Positions 14,450 to 21,992 of a stretch of DNA of 25,512 bases are shown here, piece after piece (position 1 is the stretch's first letter; every line of letters starts with the position of its first letter). A model generated the notes under the pieces. It did not search any database. It saw only the letters and a list, made by a program, of their open reading frames with translations, and was not told the DNA's origin. The DNA is from an uncultured Oscillospiraceae bacterium. GTDB taxonomy: Bacteria > Bacillota > Clostridia > Oscillospirales > Oscillospiraceae. The stretch spans positions 1 to 25,512 of the forward strand of contig CAKTOH010000021.1 of the NCBI GenBank assembly GCA_934589705.1, in the 5' to 3' direction. The position numbers were made by a program, and so were the translations under genes.

Positions 14450-14484
14450 AACCGCCGCCGGGGTCTTCCCGGCGGCGGTTTTTA
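14450..14484 (+). terminator. Rho-independent terminator of hydCBA
   Basis: AACCGCCGCCGG (14450-14461) pairs perfectly with CCGGCGGCGGTT (14469-14480) and is followed by T residues, 14 bases after the hydA stop. Confidence 0.92.
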
Positions 14485-14510
14485 CGTCATATGTATTGTC
14501 TTTACGAACC

Positions 14511-14547
14511 ATCGACACGCACTGGTGCGGGAACACCCCCGGGAGCT
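14511..14547 (+). repeat. Family A flank block, copy 2 (5' part)
   Basis: The stretch around GCACTGGTGCGGGAACACCC matches, on the other strand, 23961-24000, where it sits directly beside family A copy 3. Here it is separated from the rest of family A copy 2 (14767 on) by repeat B copy 1. The intervening bases 14721-14766 show nothing else. Confidence 0.6.
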
Positions 14548-14576
14548 GTCTCAAAATAGCAAAGAGCCCAAATAGA

Positions 14577-14720
14577 ACAATGTCATTGCGAGCCAGTGCT
14601 CACACTGGCGTGGCAATCCCCCCGATTTTCAAACATCTACGTTAGGAAATCTTGGATTTTACGCCTATCCGGGGGATTGCCACACCAGTGACATCGGTCA
14701 CTGGTTCGCAATGACATTGT
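14577..14720. repeat. Palindromic repeat family B, full copy 1
   Basis: Perfect 15-bp terminal inverted repeats (ACAATGTCATTGCGA and its complement) bound a 144-bp element. Each arm holds its own smaller palindrome: GCCAGTGCTCACACTGGC on the left and ACCAGTGACATCGGTCACTGGT on the right, then GTGGCAATCCCCC and its complement. It resembles REP/BIME-like or MITE elements. Related copies are at 15994-16168, 20298-20340 and 24021-24060. Confidence 0.8.
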
Positions 14721-14766
14721 ATATTTTGGCTATGTTGACCCATAGGGGCACTTAACGAGACAACCC

Positions 14767-14940
14767 CTGGCAAAAATCTCTGATTTTTGACTGAGGGATT
14801 GTAAAACTGCGCCCATTGAAAGTGCCCAGAAAAATGGAAGTTCTGATTCCCTCAGCCCCAGTGCGCACACTGGGCGGAGAGAGCTTATTTTTACCCTCTC
14901 AGTCACTTCGTGACAGCTCCCCCAAAGTGGGAGCCAAGGG
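14767..14940 (+). repeat. Dispersed repeat family A, copy 2
   Basis: It begins CTGGCAAAAATCTCTGATTT and continues with the same landmarks as copy 1 (GACTGAGGGATTGT, AGTGCCCAGAAAAA, TTCTGATTCCCTCAG), then a hairpin-forming tail (CTCCCCCAAAGTGGGAG). A stem CCCAGTGCGCACACTGGG at 14856-14873 replaces the segment seen in copies 1 and 3. No coding content. Confidence 0.75.
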
Positions 14941-14980
14941 GTGCGCAGCCCCGCAATAACACCCATATCCGGAGTTTTCC

Positions 14981-15009
14981 TTGACTTCCGTCCCGAAATG
15001 GACTATCCT
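14981..15009 (+). promoter_or_regulatory. Promoter of the orphan gene at 15035
   Basis: TTGACT (14981-14986), a 17-base spacer and TATCCT (15004-15009), 25 bases before the ATG. It lies immediately after the end of the repeat cluster. Confidence 0.55.
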
Positions 15010-15034
15010 ATCAGAAAAAACATAGGAGATATAT

Positions 15035-15991
15035 ATGAATTTTCAGACTACACCGTCCCGATTCCGGGAATTGGGACTGACAGGCATCCATACGGATGAC
15101 GGCTTCTGGATGGGGGAGAAGCCCCTGGCCGATTTGCTGCTGGAAAAGGATATCCGCACCTTCCCCAACGACCGGGGGGAAATGCGGGAATGCGCCCTGT
15201 TTTTTGACGACTGGCACCTGTATGCCGTTCCGGGCGGGGAAAACTGGGTCTACTCCCTGGTGAAGCTCCGGGAGCAGGAATTCGATGCTGCCCAGGGGCG
15301 CATCGGCGATGGGGATACCCCTGGGGTCACGGTGAGCTTCATCGACTTCCGGGTGGAGATTTTCACACGGTGTCTGACTGAGCCGACCCTGGAAAACCGC
15401 CGGGATATGAATCGGGAGATCAACCGGGTGGTTTCCTTCCGGGGGCAGGGGCACCACCCGGCGCTGAAGGCCTATTTTGAGAAAACCGAGGCTCAGGGGT
15501 CTTATCTCATCGCCTGGGAATATGTGCGCAAAATCGCCTCTTTGGCGGAAAACGGCCGGATAGCCCTGCCGGAAATCTTCCGGCAGAAGCCGGAGGGGAG
15601 AATTCTGGAGTTTCTGGCTTCTGTGAATCGCCGGGCGGGACGGAGGGTTGCCGACCGGGAGAATATCTATCTGCGTCATGGGGAACCGCTTTCCGACTGC
15701 GAGGTGCTGGCGATTCTGGCGGCGTTTACGGCAGACTTCTCCCTGCCTGCTTTCGCAGCGGAGGTGCAGTTTCACGCCCGTTTTCTCACATCCTTGGCGA
15801 AAATCCCCATTCCCGGCCTGGGTCGGTCGGTTTACGACAGTGCCATCCGTGCAGATTTGACAATCGATGATGGGGAAATGGAAGGGCCGACCCCCTACCA
15901 CCGGGAGAACAGCCTTTGGGTGCGCCGCCAGGCGCGAGCCCATCCGGCGGCGGCAGAGCTGTCTTTTTGTCCACATGAAAGTCTAAAATGA
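15035..15991 (+). CDS. Protein of unknown function
   Basis: I do not recognise a family for this 318-residue protein. AGGAGA 7 bases before the ATG and a promoter upstream make it a real gene. It has no signal peptide or membrane segment, so it is probably cytoplasmic. It is rich in charged and aromatic residues. The N-terminus (FRELGLTGIHTDDGFWMGEKPLADLL) and a middle segment (FFDDWHLYAVPGGENWVYSLVKL, about 56-78) look like an alpha/beta fold. A segment near 115-160 (RRDMNREINRVVSFRGQGHH) is basic and helical. The last 30 residues (WVRRQARAHPAAAELSF) are Arg/Ala-rich. It stands alone between two repeat clusters: repeat B copy 2 starts 3 bases after its stop codon. Confidence 0.65.
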   Translation: MNFQTTPSRFRELGLTGIHTDDGFWMGEKPLADLLLEKDIRTFPNDRGEMRECALFFDDWHLYAVPGGENWVYSLVKLREQEFDAAQGRIGDGDTPGVTVSFIDFRVEIFTRCLTEPTLENRRDMNREINRVVSFRGQGHHPALKAYFEKTEAQGSYLIAWEYVRKIASLAENGRIALPEIFRQKPEGRILEFLASVNRRAGRRVADRENIYLRHGEPLSDCEVLAILAAFTADFSLPAFAAEVQFHARFLTSLAKIPIPGLGRSVYDSAIRADLTIDDGEMEGPTPYHRENSLWVRRQARAHPAAAELSFCPHESLK

Positions 15992-15993
15992 AA

Positions 15994-16168
15994 ACAATGT
16001 CATTGCGAACCAGTCCGCAGACTGGTGTGGCAATCCGTTTTCCCTTTCCTAATTCTCTTTGTGAAAGTCCCTCTCCGTTCTGACGGAAGGTAGTTGCTTT
16101 CACTTGGTTCTCGGAATATCCGGGGGATTGCCACACCAGTGACGTCGGTCACTGGTTCGCAATGACAT
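15994..16168. repeat. Palindromic repeat family B, full copy 2
   Basis: It opens ACAATGTCATTGCGAACCAG and closes with ACTGGTTCGCAATGACAT. The arms include ACCAGTCCGCAGACTGGT and ACCAGTGACGTCGGTCACTGGT. The interior (about 16038-16110) is unrelated to that of copy 1, so the family is defined by its ends. It fills the convergent gap between the unknown gene and the transporter gene and may serve as terminator for both. No separate T-run terminator is seen there. Confidence 0.75.
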
Positions 16169-16194
16169 CTCTTTTTTCGAGGCTATTGAAATTA

Positions 16195-17517
16195 TTAGAA
16201 CGCAACTCTAAAAATCAAGGCAATGGCGCACAGCAAAATGGCAAGCGGCACATACAGGAACCTTCCCAGGTTGTACCATAGCTTGCCGTGGGGCTTGTCG
16301 GTGCCCAGATTGATCGCATCCAGCAGCTCCTTCCGGGGCAGCACATAGAACCAACTGACCGCACCCAGGGTAGCGCCGATGGGAATGATGTAAATGGATA
16401 CCAGATCCATCCAGGGACCCCATTTGGAAATCGGCTCCATAAACAGGCCGAAGCCCAGACAGCCCACTGCCAGAATGCCCAGCACCACCAGACGGTTCAG
16501 CCTGGGGAACCGATGCAGAAGGGATTCGGCCACGGCCTCGAACATATTTTGCAGGGAGCTGACCCCGGCAAAAATCATGGCAACATACAGAATGATCGCA
16601 AAAAGCCGTCCCAGGGGAATGCCCTGCAAAATTTCCGGCAGGGTCACAAACAGCAGTCCGGGGCCTGCTCCGGCATCCAGCCCATAGGCAAAGCAGGCGG
16701 GCAGAATCACCAGAGCCGCAACCAGCGCCGCCACGGTATCAAACAGGGCGGTGTGCCGGGCAGCTCCCACCACATCCTCCTGCCGGGACAGGTAGGCACC
16801 GTAGACGATCATGCCGCTGCCGGTAATGGAAAGGGAGAAAAAGGCCTGCCCCATGGCCTGAATCCAGACCGTCGGGTCGGACAGATATTCCCACCGGGGG
16901 GTCAGCAGGAACACATAGCCCGCTGCCGAGCCGGGAAGCAGGGCCACCCGGATGGCCAGAATCAGAAAAATCAGGAAAAACAGGGGCATCATGACCTTGT
17001 TGGTTTTTTCAATGCTCTTTGCGCCCAGCAGCAGGGTCAGCAGGGTGCCGCAGACCACCAGAATATGGTAGGGAACCACGGAAAAATCCCGACCGGAAAA
17101 GTCGGAAAACCAGGCGGCGGTGTCCGCCGTCAGCAGAAGGCCGGTGAGAGAATCCACCAGCGCCTTGAGCACATAGCTGATAATTACTGCGTAGCCGATG
17201 GCAATGCACAGGGAACCTGCCAGAGGCAGCCAGCCCAGAACCTTACCCACCTTGCCAAGCCCCCGGCTTTCCCAGGCGGCCTCATAGGTGCCAAGGGTGC
17301 CGGTGCCCGTGCGCCGACCCATGGCAAATTCCGCAGGCAGGGCTACGCAGCCGAACAGGGCAACAAACAGCAGATAGATCAGCAGAAACGCGCCGCCGCC
17401 GTTGGAACCCATTTTGTTGGGGAAGCCCCAGACGTTTGCCATGCCTACGGCAGAGCCCACCGAGGCCAGAATGAAGCCCCAGCGGCTGGCAAAGCCCGGA
17501 TGTTTGGATGAATTCAT
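16195..17517 (-). CDS. Neurotransmitter:sodium symporter (NSS/SNF) family transporter
   Basis: The 440-residue product starts at the ATG after AAAGGTAGGA. It is very hydrophobic with about 11 membrane segments. The N-terminus has the NSS signature: GFILASVGSAVGMANVWGFP (about 15-34) then NGGGAFLLIYL, corresponding to the unwound first helix that holds sodium and substrate in LeuT-type carriers. The usual R of WRFP is G here. Other conserved pieces are GQAFFSLSITGSG (helix 6 region) and the helix-8 segment AGVSSLQNMFE. It should import an amino acid or similar amine with sodium. The substrate cannot be read from sequence. The AraC-type regulator gene lies 88 bases upstream on the same strand. 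Confidence 0.88.
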   Translation of the reverse strand: MNSSKHPGFASRWGFILASVGSAVGMANVWGFPNKMGSNGGGAFLLIYLLFVALFGCVALPAEFAMGRRTGTGTLGTYEAAWESRGLGKVGKVLGWLPLAGSLCIAIGYAVIISYVLKALVDSLTGLLLTADTAAWFSDFSGRDFSVVPYHILVVCGTLLTLLLGAKSIEKTNKVMMPLFFLIFLILAIRVALLPGSAAGYVFLLTPRWEYLSDPTVWIQAMGQAFFSLSITGSGMIVYGAYLSRQEDVVGAARHTALFDTVAALVAALVILPACFAYGLDAGAGPGLLFVTLPEILQGIPLGRLFAIILYVAMIFAGVSSLQNMFEAVAESLLHRFPRLNRLVVLGILAVGCLGFGLFMEPISKWGPWMDLVSIYIIPIGATLGAVSWFYVLPRKELLDAINLGTDKPHGKLWYNLGRFLYVPLAILLCAIALIFRVAF

Positions 17518-17553
17518 GGAAATCCTACCTTTCTCATACCTCATAACAAAGCA

Positions 17554-17593
17554 CATGCCACTGCCCGGAGGGGAACCAGCGGGCAATGACATG
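17554..17593 (-). promoter_or_regulatory. Hairpin between the araC-type and transporter genes
   Basis: CATGCCACTGCCCG (17554-17567) pairs with 17580-17593 over 12 of 14 bases around a 12-base loop, between the regulator's stop and the transporter's ribosome binding site. On the minus strand only a weak TGCTTTGTT follows, so it may reduce read-through or protect the transporter mRNA rather than end transcription. Confidence 0.4.
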
Positions 17594-17605
17594 GCTTTTC
17601 GTATT

Positions 17606-18757
17606 TTATCGAACGGATTTTGCGTATTCCGTCGGGGTAATGCCGAATTTTTCCTTAAACTGCCGGGAGAAGTGGTGCACGGTGGAATACTGGAGCTCCG
17701 CGGCGATCTCCGTGAAATTCAGGTTGTTTTCCCGAATCATCTGCTTGCTTTCCTGGAGCTTGATCCGGCGGATATATTCGCCGGGGGAAATTTGCAGATT
17801 CTTGTGGAACAGAGCCGTCAGATAGCTGGGGCTTACGTCCACCTGCCGGGCAACCAAGGGCACGGACAGCTTCTCCCGGATGTGGGAGGAGATGAACTGC
17901 TGCGCCTGGCGGATGATCTCGTTTTCCGAGTGCACCGCGTTGGCGGTTTGCAGCTTGCCGCCGGTGGGGGCGGTGGTTTCCCGCAGGAGCAGAAGCAGCA
18001 GCAGATTCAGCTGGCACAGGATAATGTCCCCGGACAGAGCGTCCGTGGTTTCCTGCTCCCGGAGCATATTCTGGAGCAGAGTCACCGCCTTCTGGGGGGC
18101 GGTGAATTTCCGGTTCAGCAGGGCGTTCAGCTGGTTTCCACGGGAGGCAAAGGAAATGGTTACATACCGGGGGGCAACGCCAATGTCGGCGTACTGCATA
18201 TGCCACTGACCGGGGCCGTAAATCACCAGGTCGCCCTGCTTCAGAAGCAGATCCTGGCCTTCGGCTACGGAGTGCAGCGAACCCTGATCCACATAGGTCA
18301 GCTCCGCCATGGGGTGGGACTCCCCGGGAAACAGGAAGCCCTGTTCCTTTTCCTGGTAGAAGAAGGTGTACACGTCATCCACCTGGAGCTGGCGATCGAT
18401 CTGAGGCTCGGAGAAATTCCGGGTGCCAACCTTTTCCGGGGGCGTGGCGGCCCAGAGCAGGGCGTCCGCCTGACCGACAAAGGGGGTGATGATGAAAAGC
18501 ACCCCCGGCTTGATGCACACGGATTTATCCAGATAGTAGTCCTGGAAGTTTTCCCCGTCCAGGCTTACGGAAAGCACGCTGGAGCCGGAACCGCCGGCTG
18601 CCCAGGTGTCGGAAAGGGCGCGGAAAATCACCGCGTTTTCCTGGGAAAGGGGAAAGGGCGTGACTGCGTTTTTATCAAAACCGCCGGTGCTGTGGGAGCG
18701 TTCCGGGGGAACGGTGCCAAAGCCCTGGAAGGTAACCTGATTCAAATTCCGGATCAT
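17606..18757 (-). CDS. AraC-family transcriptional regulator
   Basis: About 383 residues with two parts. The N-terminal 200 residues are beta-rich with a cupin-like stretch (SHPMAELTYVDQGSLHSVAEG, then LLKQGDLVIYGPGQWH), the usual ligand-binding layout. The C-terminal 100 residues hold the AraC double helix-turn-helix: LSVPLVARQVDVSPSYLTAL, then ISPGEYIRRIKLQESKQMI, then FTEIAAELQYSTVHHFSRQF and FGITPTEYAKS. Two in-frame ATGs lie 6 bases apart. I chose the second because GAGAGG is 9 bases ahead of it but only 3 ahead of the first (18763). It probably activates the downstream transporter gene, and perhaps itself, in response to the transported compound. Confidence 0.88.
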   Translation of the reverse strand: MIRNLNQVTFQGFGTVPPERSHSTGGFDKNAVTPFPLSQENAVIFRALSDTWAAGGSGSSVLSVSLDGENFQDYYLDKSVCIKPGVLFIITPFVGQADALLWAATPPEKVGTRNFSEPQIDRQLQVDDVYTFFYQEKEQGFLFPGESHPMAELTYVDQGSLHSVAEGQDLLLKQGDLVIYGPGQWHMQYADIGVAPRYVTISFASRGNQLNALLNRKFTAPQKAVTLLQNMLREQETTDALSGDIILCQLNLLLLLLLRETTAPTGGKLQTANAVHSENEIIRQAQQFISSHIREKLSVPLVARQVDVSPSYLTALFHKNLQISPGEYIRRIKLQESKQMIRENNLNFTEIAAELQYSTVHHFSRQFKEKFGITPTEYAKSVR

Positions 18758-18772
18758 GGGCATTTTCCTCTC

Positions 18773-18807
18773 AAAAAAATAACAGGGTCTTATCTGACCC
18801 TGTTATT
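18773..18807 (-). terminator. Terminator of obgE overlapping the araC-type promoter
   Basis: On the minus strand AATAACAGGGTC and GACCCTGTTATT form a 12-bp stem with a 6-base loop (18778-18807), followed by seven T (18779-18773). It lies about 90 bases after the obgE stop and directly before the ribosome binding site of the AraC-type gene. Confidence 0.75.
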
Positions 18808-18833
18808 ATACATAAGATAGTTGAAAATGGCAA
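18805..18833 (-). promoter_or_regulatory. Promoter of the AraC-type regulator gene
   Basis: TTGCCA (18833-18828), a 17-base spacer and TATAAT (18810-18805). The start near 18798 falls inside the palindrome that also acts as obgE terminator, so the new transcript would carry only one arm plus the T-run and would not itself be terminated. Confidence 0.6.
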
Positions 18834-18893
18834 ACGTTTTCCCGAAAAAACACCTTTGTATTTTTACACGAAAGTGGGAGCCTTTTTTTGGTG

Positions 18894-20168
18894 TTAACGC
18901 TGGTATTCAAATTCCAGGTCGTAAATATCCACGGTGTCCCCGTCCTGGATGCCCATTTCCTCCAGCCGGGCAAAAAGCCCCGCTTTGCGCAGCAGCCCGT
19001 CAAAATGGTTCCGGGCCTCATAGTCGTCGAAGTTGATGTTCTCCACCATCCGGCTGAGCCACTCGCCGGTGACCATCCAGGTGCTGCCGTAATGCTCGAT
19101 CTCGAAAGCGGTGGGATCGGCGGGAGCGGAAATTTCCTCCACATACTCCGGCTCGTAGATGGTGACGGGGGGCAGCTCCTTGAGCTTCCGGGCCACCACC
19201 TGCATCAGCTGACGGGTGCCCTGGGTAGTGCCCGCGCTGATTTCGTACAGTTCGCAGCCCGCCTCCTTGGCGGCGGAGCGCAGCCGTTCCAGGTTGTCGC
19301 TGTCCGGGGGGAGCAGGTCGCACTTGTTGGCGGCCACGATCATAGGCCGGTCGCCCAGGTCTAGGGAGTAGTCCTGGAGCTCCTGGTTGATGGCGTGGAA
19401 ATCCTCCACCGGATCCCGCCCTTCGCTGCCGGATACGTCCACCACATGGACGAGCAGACGGCACCGGTCGATGTGCCGGAGGAAATCGTGACCCAGGCCG
19501 GCGCCCTCGGCGGCGCCCTCGATAATGCCGGGGATATCCGCCATGACGAAGGACACGCCCTCCTCGACGTAAATCACGCCCAGGTTGGGGAACAGGGTGG
19601 TAAAGTGGTAGTTGGCGATTTTCGGCCTTGCGTTGGAGGTAACGGAGAGCAATGTGGATTTGCCCACGTTGGGGAAGCCAACCAGACCTACGTCCGCCAG
19701 CAGCTTCAGCTCCAGAATCACGTCCCGCTCCTGACCCTTCAGGCCGGCCTTGGCAAACCGGGGCACCTGCCGGGTGGGGGTGGCGTAGTGGGCATTGCCC
19801 CAGCCCCCACGGCCGCCCCGGGCAATGACAAAGTCTTCGCCGGTGGACATATCCACGATGATCTGGCCGGATTCGGCATCCCGGACGACGGTGCCCCGGG
19901 GCACGTCGATGACGAGATTTTCACCCCGTTTGCCGGCCATTTTCCGTCCCATGCCGTTGACACCGGCGGATGCCTGATACTTGCGCTTATAGCGGAAGTC
20001 CAGCAGGGTGGACAGGTTGTCGTTGACGTGGAGCACCACGCTGCCACCATGACCGCCGTCGCCGCCGTCGGGGCCGCCGGAGGCAACGTATTTTTCCCGG
20101 TGGAAGGCCACGGCGCCGTCGCCGCCCCGTCCGCCGATGACCGTAATGCGAACCTTATCTACAAACAT
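18894..20168 (-). CDS. obgE: GTPase ObgE/CgtA
   Basis: The 424-residue product begins at the ATG behind ATGGAGGG. It has the three Obg parts. First is the glycine-rich Obg fold (residues 1-158; IGGRGGDGAVAFHREKY, GGPDGGDGGHGG). Next is the G domain with GFPNVGKST (164-172), DIPGIIEGA (211-219), NKCD (281-284) and SAGT (311-314). Last is a C-terminal OCT domain (about 345-424; WMVTGEWLSRMVENINFDD). Obg binds the large ribosomal subunit and links ribosome assembly, (p)ppGpp and growth control. It follows rplU-prp-rpmA on the same strand as usual, but a terminator and repeats separate it from rpmA here. A longer frame upstream runs into repeats and is not the start. Confidence 0.96.
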   Translation of the reverse strand: MFVDKVRITVIGGRGGDGAVAFHREKYVASGGPDGGDGGHGGSVVLHVNDNLSTLLDFRYKRKYQASAGVNGMGRKMAGKRGENLVIDVPRGTVVRDAESGQIIVDMSTGEDFVIARGGRGGWGNAHYATPTRQVPRFAKAGLKGQERDVILELKLLADVGLVGFPNVGKSTLLSVTSNARPKIANYHFTTLFPNLGVIYVEEGVSFVMADIPGIIEGAAEGAGLGHDFLRHIDRCRLLVHVVDVSGSEGRDPVEDFHAINQELQDYSLDLGDRPMIVAANKCDLLPPDSDNLERLRSAAKEAGCELYEISAGTTQGTRQLMQVVARKLKELPPVTIYEPEYVEEISAPADPTAFEIEHYGSTWMVTGEWLSRMVENINFDDYEARNHFDGLLRKAGLFARLEEMGIQDGDTVDIYDLEFEYQR

Positions 20169-20240
20169 AGCATTTCCCTCCATGTTCTCGGCGGGTGACA
20201 CAGAAAAAAGAATCCAGTATGCGTTTCGGAAAAACTGGGG

Positions 20241-20290
20241 CAACCTCATCCGGCTCTTCGAGCCACCTTCCCCTCCCAGGGGAAGGCTTT
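20241..20290. repeat. Hairpin repeat family C upstream of obgE
   Basis: CTCATCCGGCTCTTCGAGCC and CCTTCCCCTCCCAGGGGAAGG form two adjacent small hairpins. This pattern of paired GC hairpins resembles dispersed intergenic repeats known in Oscillospiraceae genomes. Only one copy of this exact type is in the window. Confidence 0.5.
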
Positions 20291-20297
20291 GATGTGC

Positions 20298-20340
20298 GGA
20301 TTGCCACACCAGTGACATCGGTCACTGGTTCGCAATGACA
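20298..20340. repeat. Palindromic repeat family B, half copy 3
   Basis: GGATTGCCACACCAGTGACA and on to TCACTGGTTCGCAATGACA equals the right arm of full copy 1 exactly. Only one arm is present. It lies between rpmA and obgE. Confidence 0.8.
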
Positions 20341-20370
20341 GCCTGTCCTTCGGCTTTCCGCATATATGCC

Positions 20371-20390
20371 GGGCGGTCAATGGCCGCCCC
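20371..20390. repeat. GC palindrome family D, copy 1
   Basis: GGGCGGTCAATGGCCGCCCC is an imperfect palindrome. Its reverse complement differs by one base from the palindrome at 23721-23740, so it belongs to a dispersed family. Confidence 0.65.
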
Positions 20391-20438
20391 TGCATTCTAT
20401 TCTCTTTTCTCTGCCACCCAATATCGGTGAATTTTCTG

Positions 20439-20473
20439 AAAAAAGAGCCGCCGCGGTATGTGCGGCAGCTCTT
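20439..20473 (-). terminator. Rho-independent terminator after rpmA
   Basis: On the minus strand GAGCTGCCGC and GCGGCGGCTC (one G-U pair) form a 10-bp stem with a 7-base loop, followed by six T (20444-20439), 13 bases after the rpmA stop. It separates obgE from the ribosomal protein genes. Confidence 0.85.
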
Positions 20474-20486
20474 TGTCATTATGCGC

Positions 20487-20768
20487 TTACTGCTCAGCGT
20501 AAACGGAGCACTGACGGCGATCCTTGCCCAGACGCTCGAACTTGACGGTACCGTCAACCAGAGCGAACAGGGTGTCATCCTTGCCGATACCAACGTTGGT
20601 GCCGGGATGGATGTGGGTGCCTCTCTGACGAACCAGAATGTTGCCAGCCAGGACAAACTGACCGTCAGCACGCTTCACGCCCAGGCGCTTGGACTCAGAG
20701 TCACGGCCGTTCTTGGTGGAGCCGCCGCCCTTGTGGTGAGCAAAGAACTGAATACCAATCTTCAGCAT
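20487..20768 (-). CDS. rpmA: 50S ribosomal protein L27
   Basis: A 93-residue L27 with the Firmicutes N-terminal extension MLKIGIQFF followed by [15 protein letters not shown]. The extension is cut after Phe9 by the protease encoded just upstream, exposing the N-terminus that reaches the ribosome's peptidyl-transfer centre. Core motifs [12 protein letters not shown] and [17 protein letters not shown] are intact. GGAGGTG ahead of the ATG overlaps the last codons and stop of prp, 4 bases upstream. Confidence 0.97.
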   Translation of the reverse strand: MLKIGIQFFAHHKGGGSTKNGRDSESKRLGVKRADGQFVLAGNILVRQRGTHIHPGTNVGIGKDDTLFALVDGTVKFERLGKDRRQCSVYAEQ

Positions 20769-20772
20769 GGTG

Positions 20773-21096
20773 TTACACCTCCAAAACTTCGATATAATCA
20801 GGATAATCGTCCCGCAGCGAACAGAGGTAAAGCATCATTCCGGCAAGCACTGCCTGAACGGTTTCCTCTTCGTCGCAGGAAACGGGAAGGGTCAGGGTGA
20901 TACGAGCCTGCTCGTCCTTGACCCGAACCTTTGCCTTGGCACCGCACACATCATTGATGGTGGCCTCTGCCATGGCAACCGCGGCGGATACGGCGGCGCA
21001 GACAATGTCCTTGCCGGCCTCCTCATAGCCGCTGTGACCCGAGATGCTGAACCCGGTAATCCGGTCGCCCTCGGTGTGAAATTCGCATCTTGTCAT
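20773..21096 (-). CDS. prp: Ribosomal-processing cysteine protease Prp
   Basis: A 107-residue member of the Prp (YsxB) family, encoded between rplU and rpmA as usual. Catalytic residues are H21 in [11 protein letters not shown] and C33 in [10 protein letters not shown], spaced as in the characterised staphylococcal enzyme. It removes the N-terminal extension of L27, which is present in this genome (MLKIGIQFF). It starts 3 bases after the rplU stop with no strong ribosome binding site of its own, suggesting translational coupling. Confidence 0.93.
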   Translation of the reverse strand: MTRCEFHTEGDRITGFSISGHSGYEEAGKDIVCAAVSAAVAMAEATINDVCGAKAKVRVKDEQARITLTLPVSCDEEETVQAVLAGMMLYLCSLRDDYPDYIEVLEV

Positions 21097-21099
21097 AAA

Positions 21100-21411
21100 T
21101 TACAGAGCGATCTTGGTGATTTCGACCTTGGTGTAGGGCTGACGATGGCCGATGTGGCGCTTCTCGCCCTTCTTGGCCTTGTAGCGGATGATGTCCAGCT
21201 TCTTGCCCTTGCCGTTCTTCACGACCTTGGCTTCCACAGCGGCACCCTCGACCACGGGAGCACCGATCTTGGTGTTGTCTCCGTCCAGGACGGCCAGAAC
21301 CTGATCGAACTTGACAGTGGACTCTGCCTCGGCGTTCAGCTTCTCGATGAACAGGACGTCGCCCTCAGCCACGGTGTACTGCTTGCCACCGGTAACGATA
21401 ACTGCTTTCAT
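21100..21411 (-). CDS. rplU: 50S ribosomal protein L21
   Basis: A 103-residue L21: [17 protein letters not shown] at the start, then [20 protein letters not shown] and the basic C-terminal part [20 protein letters not shown] with [11 protein letters not shown]. The ATG at 21411 has AGGTGA 6 bases upstream. A GTG three codons earlier lies inside that site and is unlikely. First gene of the rplU-prp-rpmA operon. Confidence 0.96.
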   Translation of the reverse strand: MKAVIVTGGKQYTVAEGDVLFIEKLNAEAESTVKFDQVLAVLDGDNTKIGAPVVEGAAVEAKVVKNGKGKKLDIIRYKAKKGEKRHIGHRQPYTKVEITKIAL

Positions 21412-21496
21412 TTGTTTCACCTACTTTATATTGTGTAGTCTCGCTTTTGAGGCGCGGGCATTTGGACGCACCGACTTAGAGCCCCTTCAATGCGGC
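21412..21496 (-). promoter_or_regulatory. rplU leader, possible L21-type autoregulatory RNA
   Basis: The untranslated leader is about 85 bases. It holds a hairpin GGTGCG / CGCGCC (21451-21472) and complementary CTAC / GTAG segments flanking the ribosome binding site. Firmicutes rplU genes often carry an L21 leader that senses the protein. I could not match the consensus in detail. Confidence 0.35.
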
Positions 21497-21502
21497 TCGA
21501 AC

Positions 21503-21531
21503 ATTTTACCATTCAGAAAGAAAAATGTCAA
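21503..21531 (-). promoter_or_regulatory. Promoter of rplU-prp-rpmA
   Basis: TTGACA (21531-21526), a 17-base spacer and TAAAAT (21508-21503), a strong promoter as expected for ribosomal protein genes. Confidence 0.8.
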
Positions 21532-21551
21532 GAAGAATTTGGGAGTTTTTA

Positions 21552-21580
21552 TTGCCTTTTCTCCACAAATTTGCTATACT
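21552..21580 (+). promoter_or_regulatory. Promoter of the NusG-II domain gene
   Basis: TTGCCT (21552-21557), a 17-base spacer and TATACT (21575-21580) preceded by TG at the extended position. It is divergent from the rplU promoter. Confidence 0.65.
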
Positions 21581-21630
21581 GTCTGAGAAACGGGTAGGGC
21601 AATCTGCCCGAAAGCCGGGAGGCGGAGAAC

Positions 21631-21990
21631 ATGAAGTCAAAAACCTGGCTGGCGATTCTGGGAGCCGGTCTTCTGGTGTGCCTGGGGCTGAGCCTGTGGC
21701 TCCTCCGGCCTGGGAAGGCGGCGGGACAGGCTCGGATTGAAAGCTTCGGGAAAACGGTGAAAACCGTGGATTTGCGCGTGGATCAGGAATTCACCGTCAC
21801 CGGGGAAAACGGCGGGGTGAACGTCGTCACCGTCCGGGACGGAAAAATCGCCGTGACCCAGGCAAACTGTCCGGATCACTACTGCGAAAAGCGGGGCTTT
21901 TGCGCAGGCGGCACGGACATTGTGTGCCTGCCCAACCGGCTGGTGATTCATTTTTTAGGCGCGCAAACCGTAGACACCCAGGCCGGATAG
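21631..21990 (+). CDS. NusG domain II-containing membrane-anchored protein
   Basis: A 119-residue protein with one N-terminal membrane segment (about 5-25, WLAILGAGLLVCLGLSLWLL) and an outside beta domain. The pattern EFTVTGENGGVNVVTVRDGKIAV followed by CPDHYCEKRGFC and IVCLPNRLVIHF is the hallmark of the NusG_II family of small extracytoplasmic proteins in Clostridia. The cysteines may form disulfides or hold a cofactor. These genes often occur near FMN-transfer or quinone-synthesis genes, but neither is present here. GGGAGGCGGAG lies before the ATG. The exact role is unknown. Confidence 0.8.
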   Translation: MKSKTWLAILGAGLLVCLGLSLWLLRPGKAAGQARIESFGKTVKTVDLRVDQEFTVTGENGGVNVVTVRDGKIAVTQANCPDHYCEKRGFCAGGTDIVCLPNRLVIHFLGAQTVDTQAG

Positions 21991-21992
21991 CC

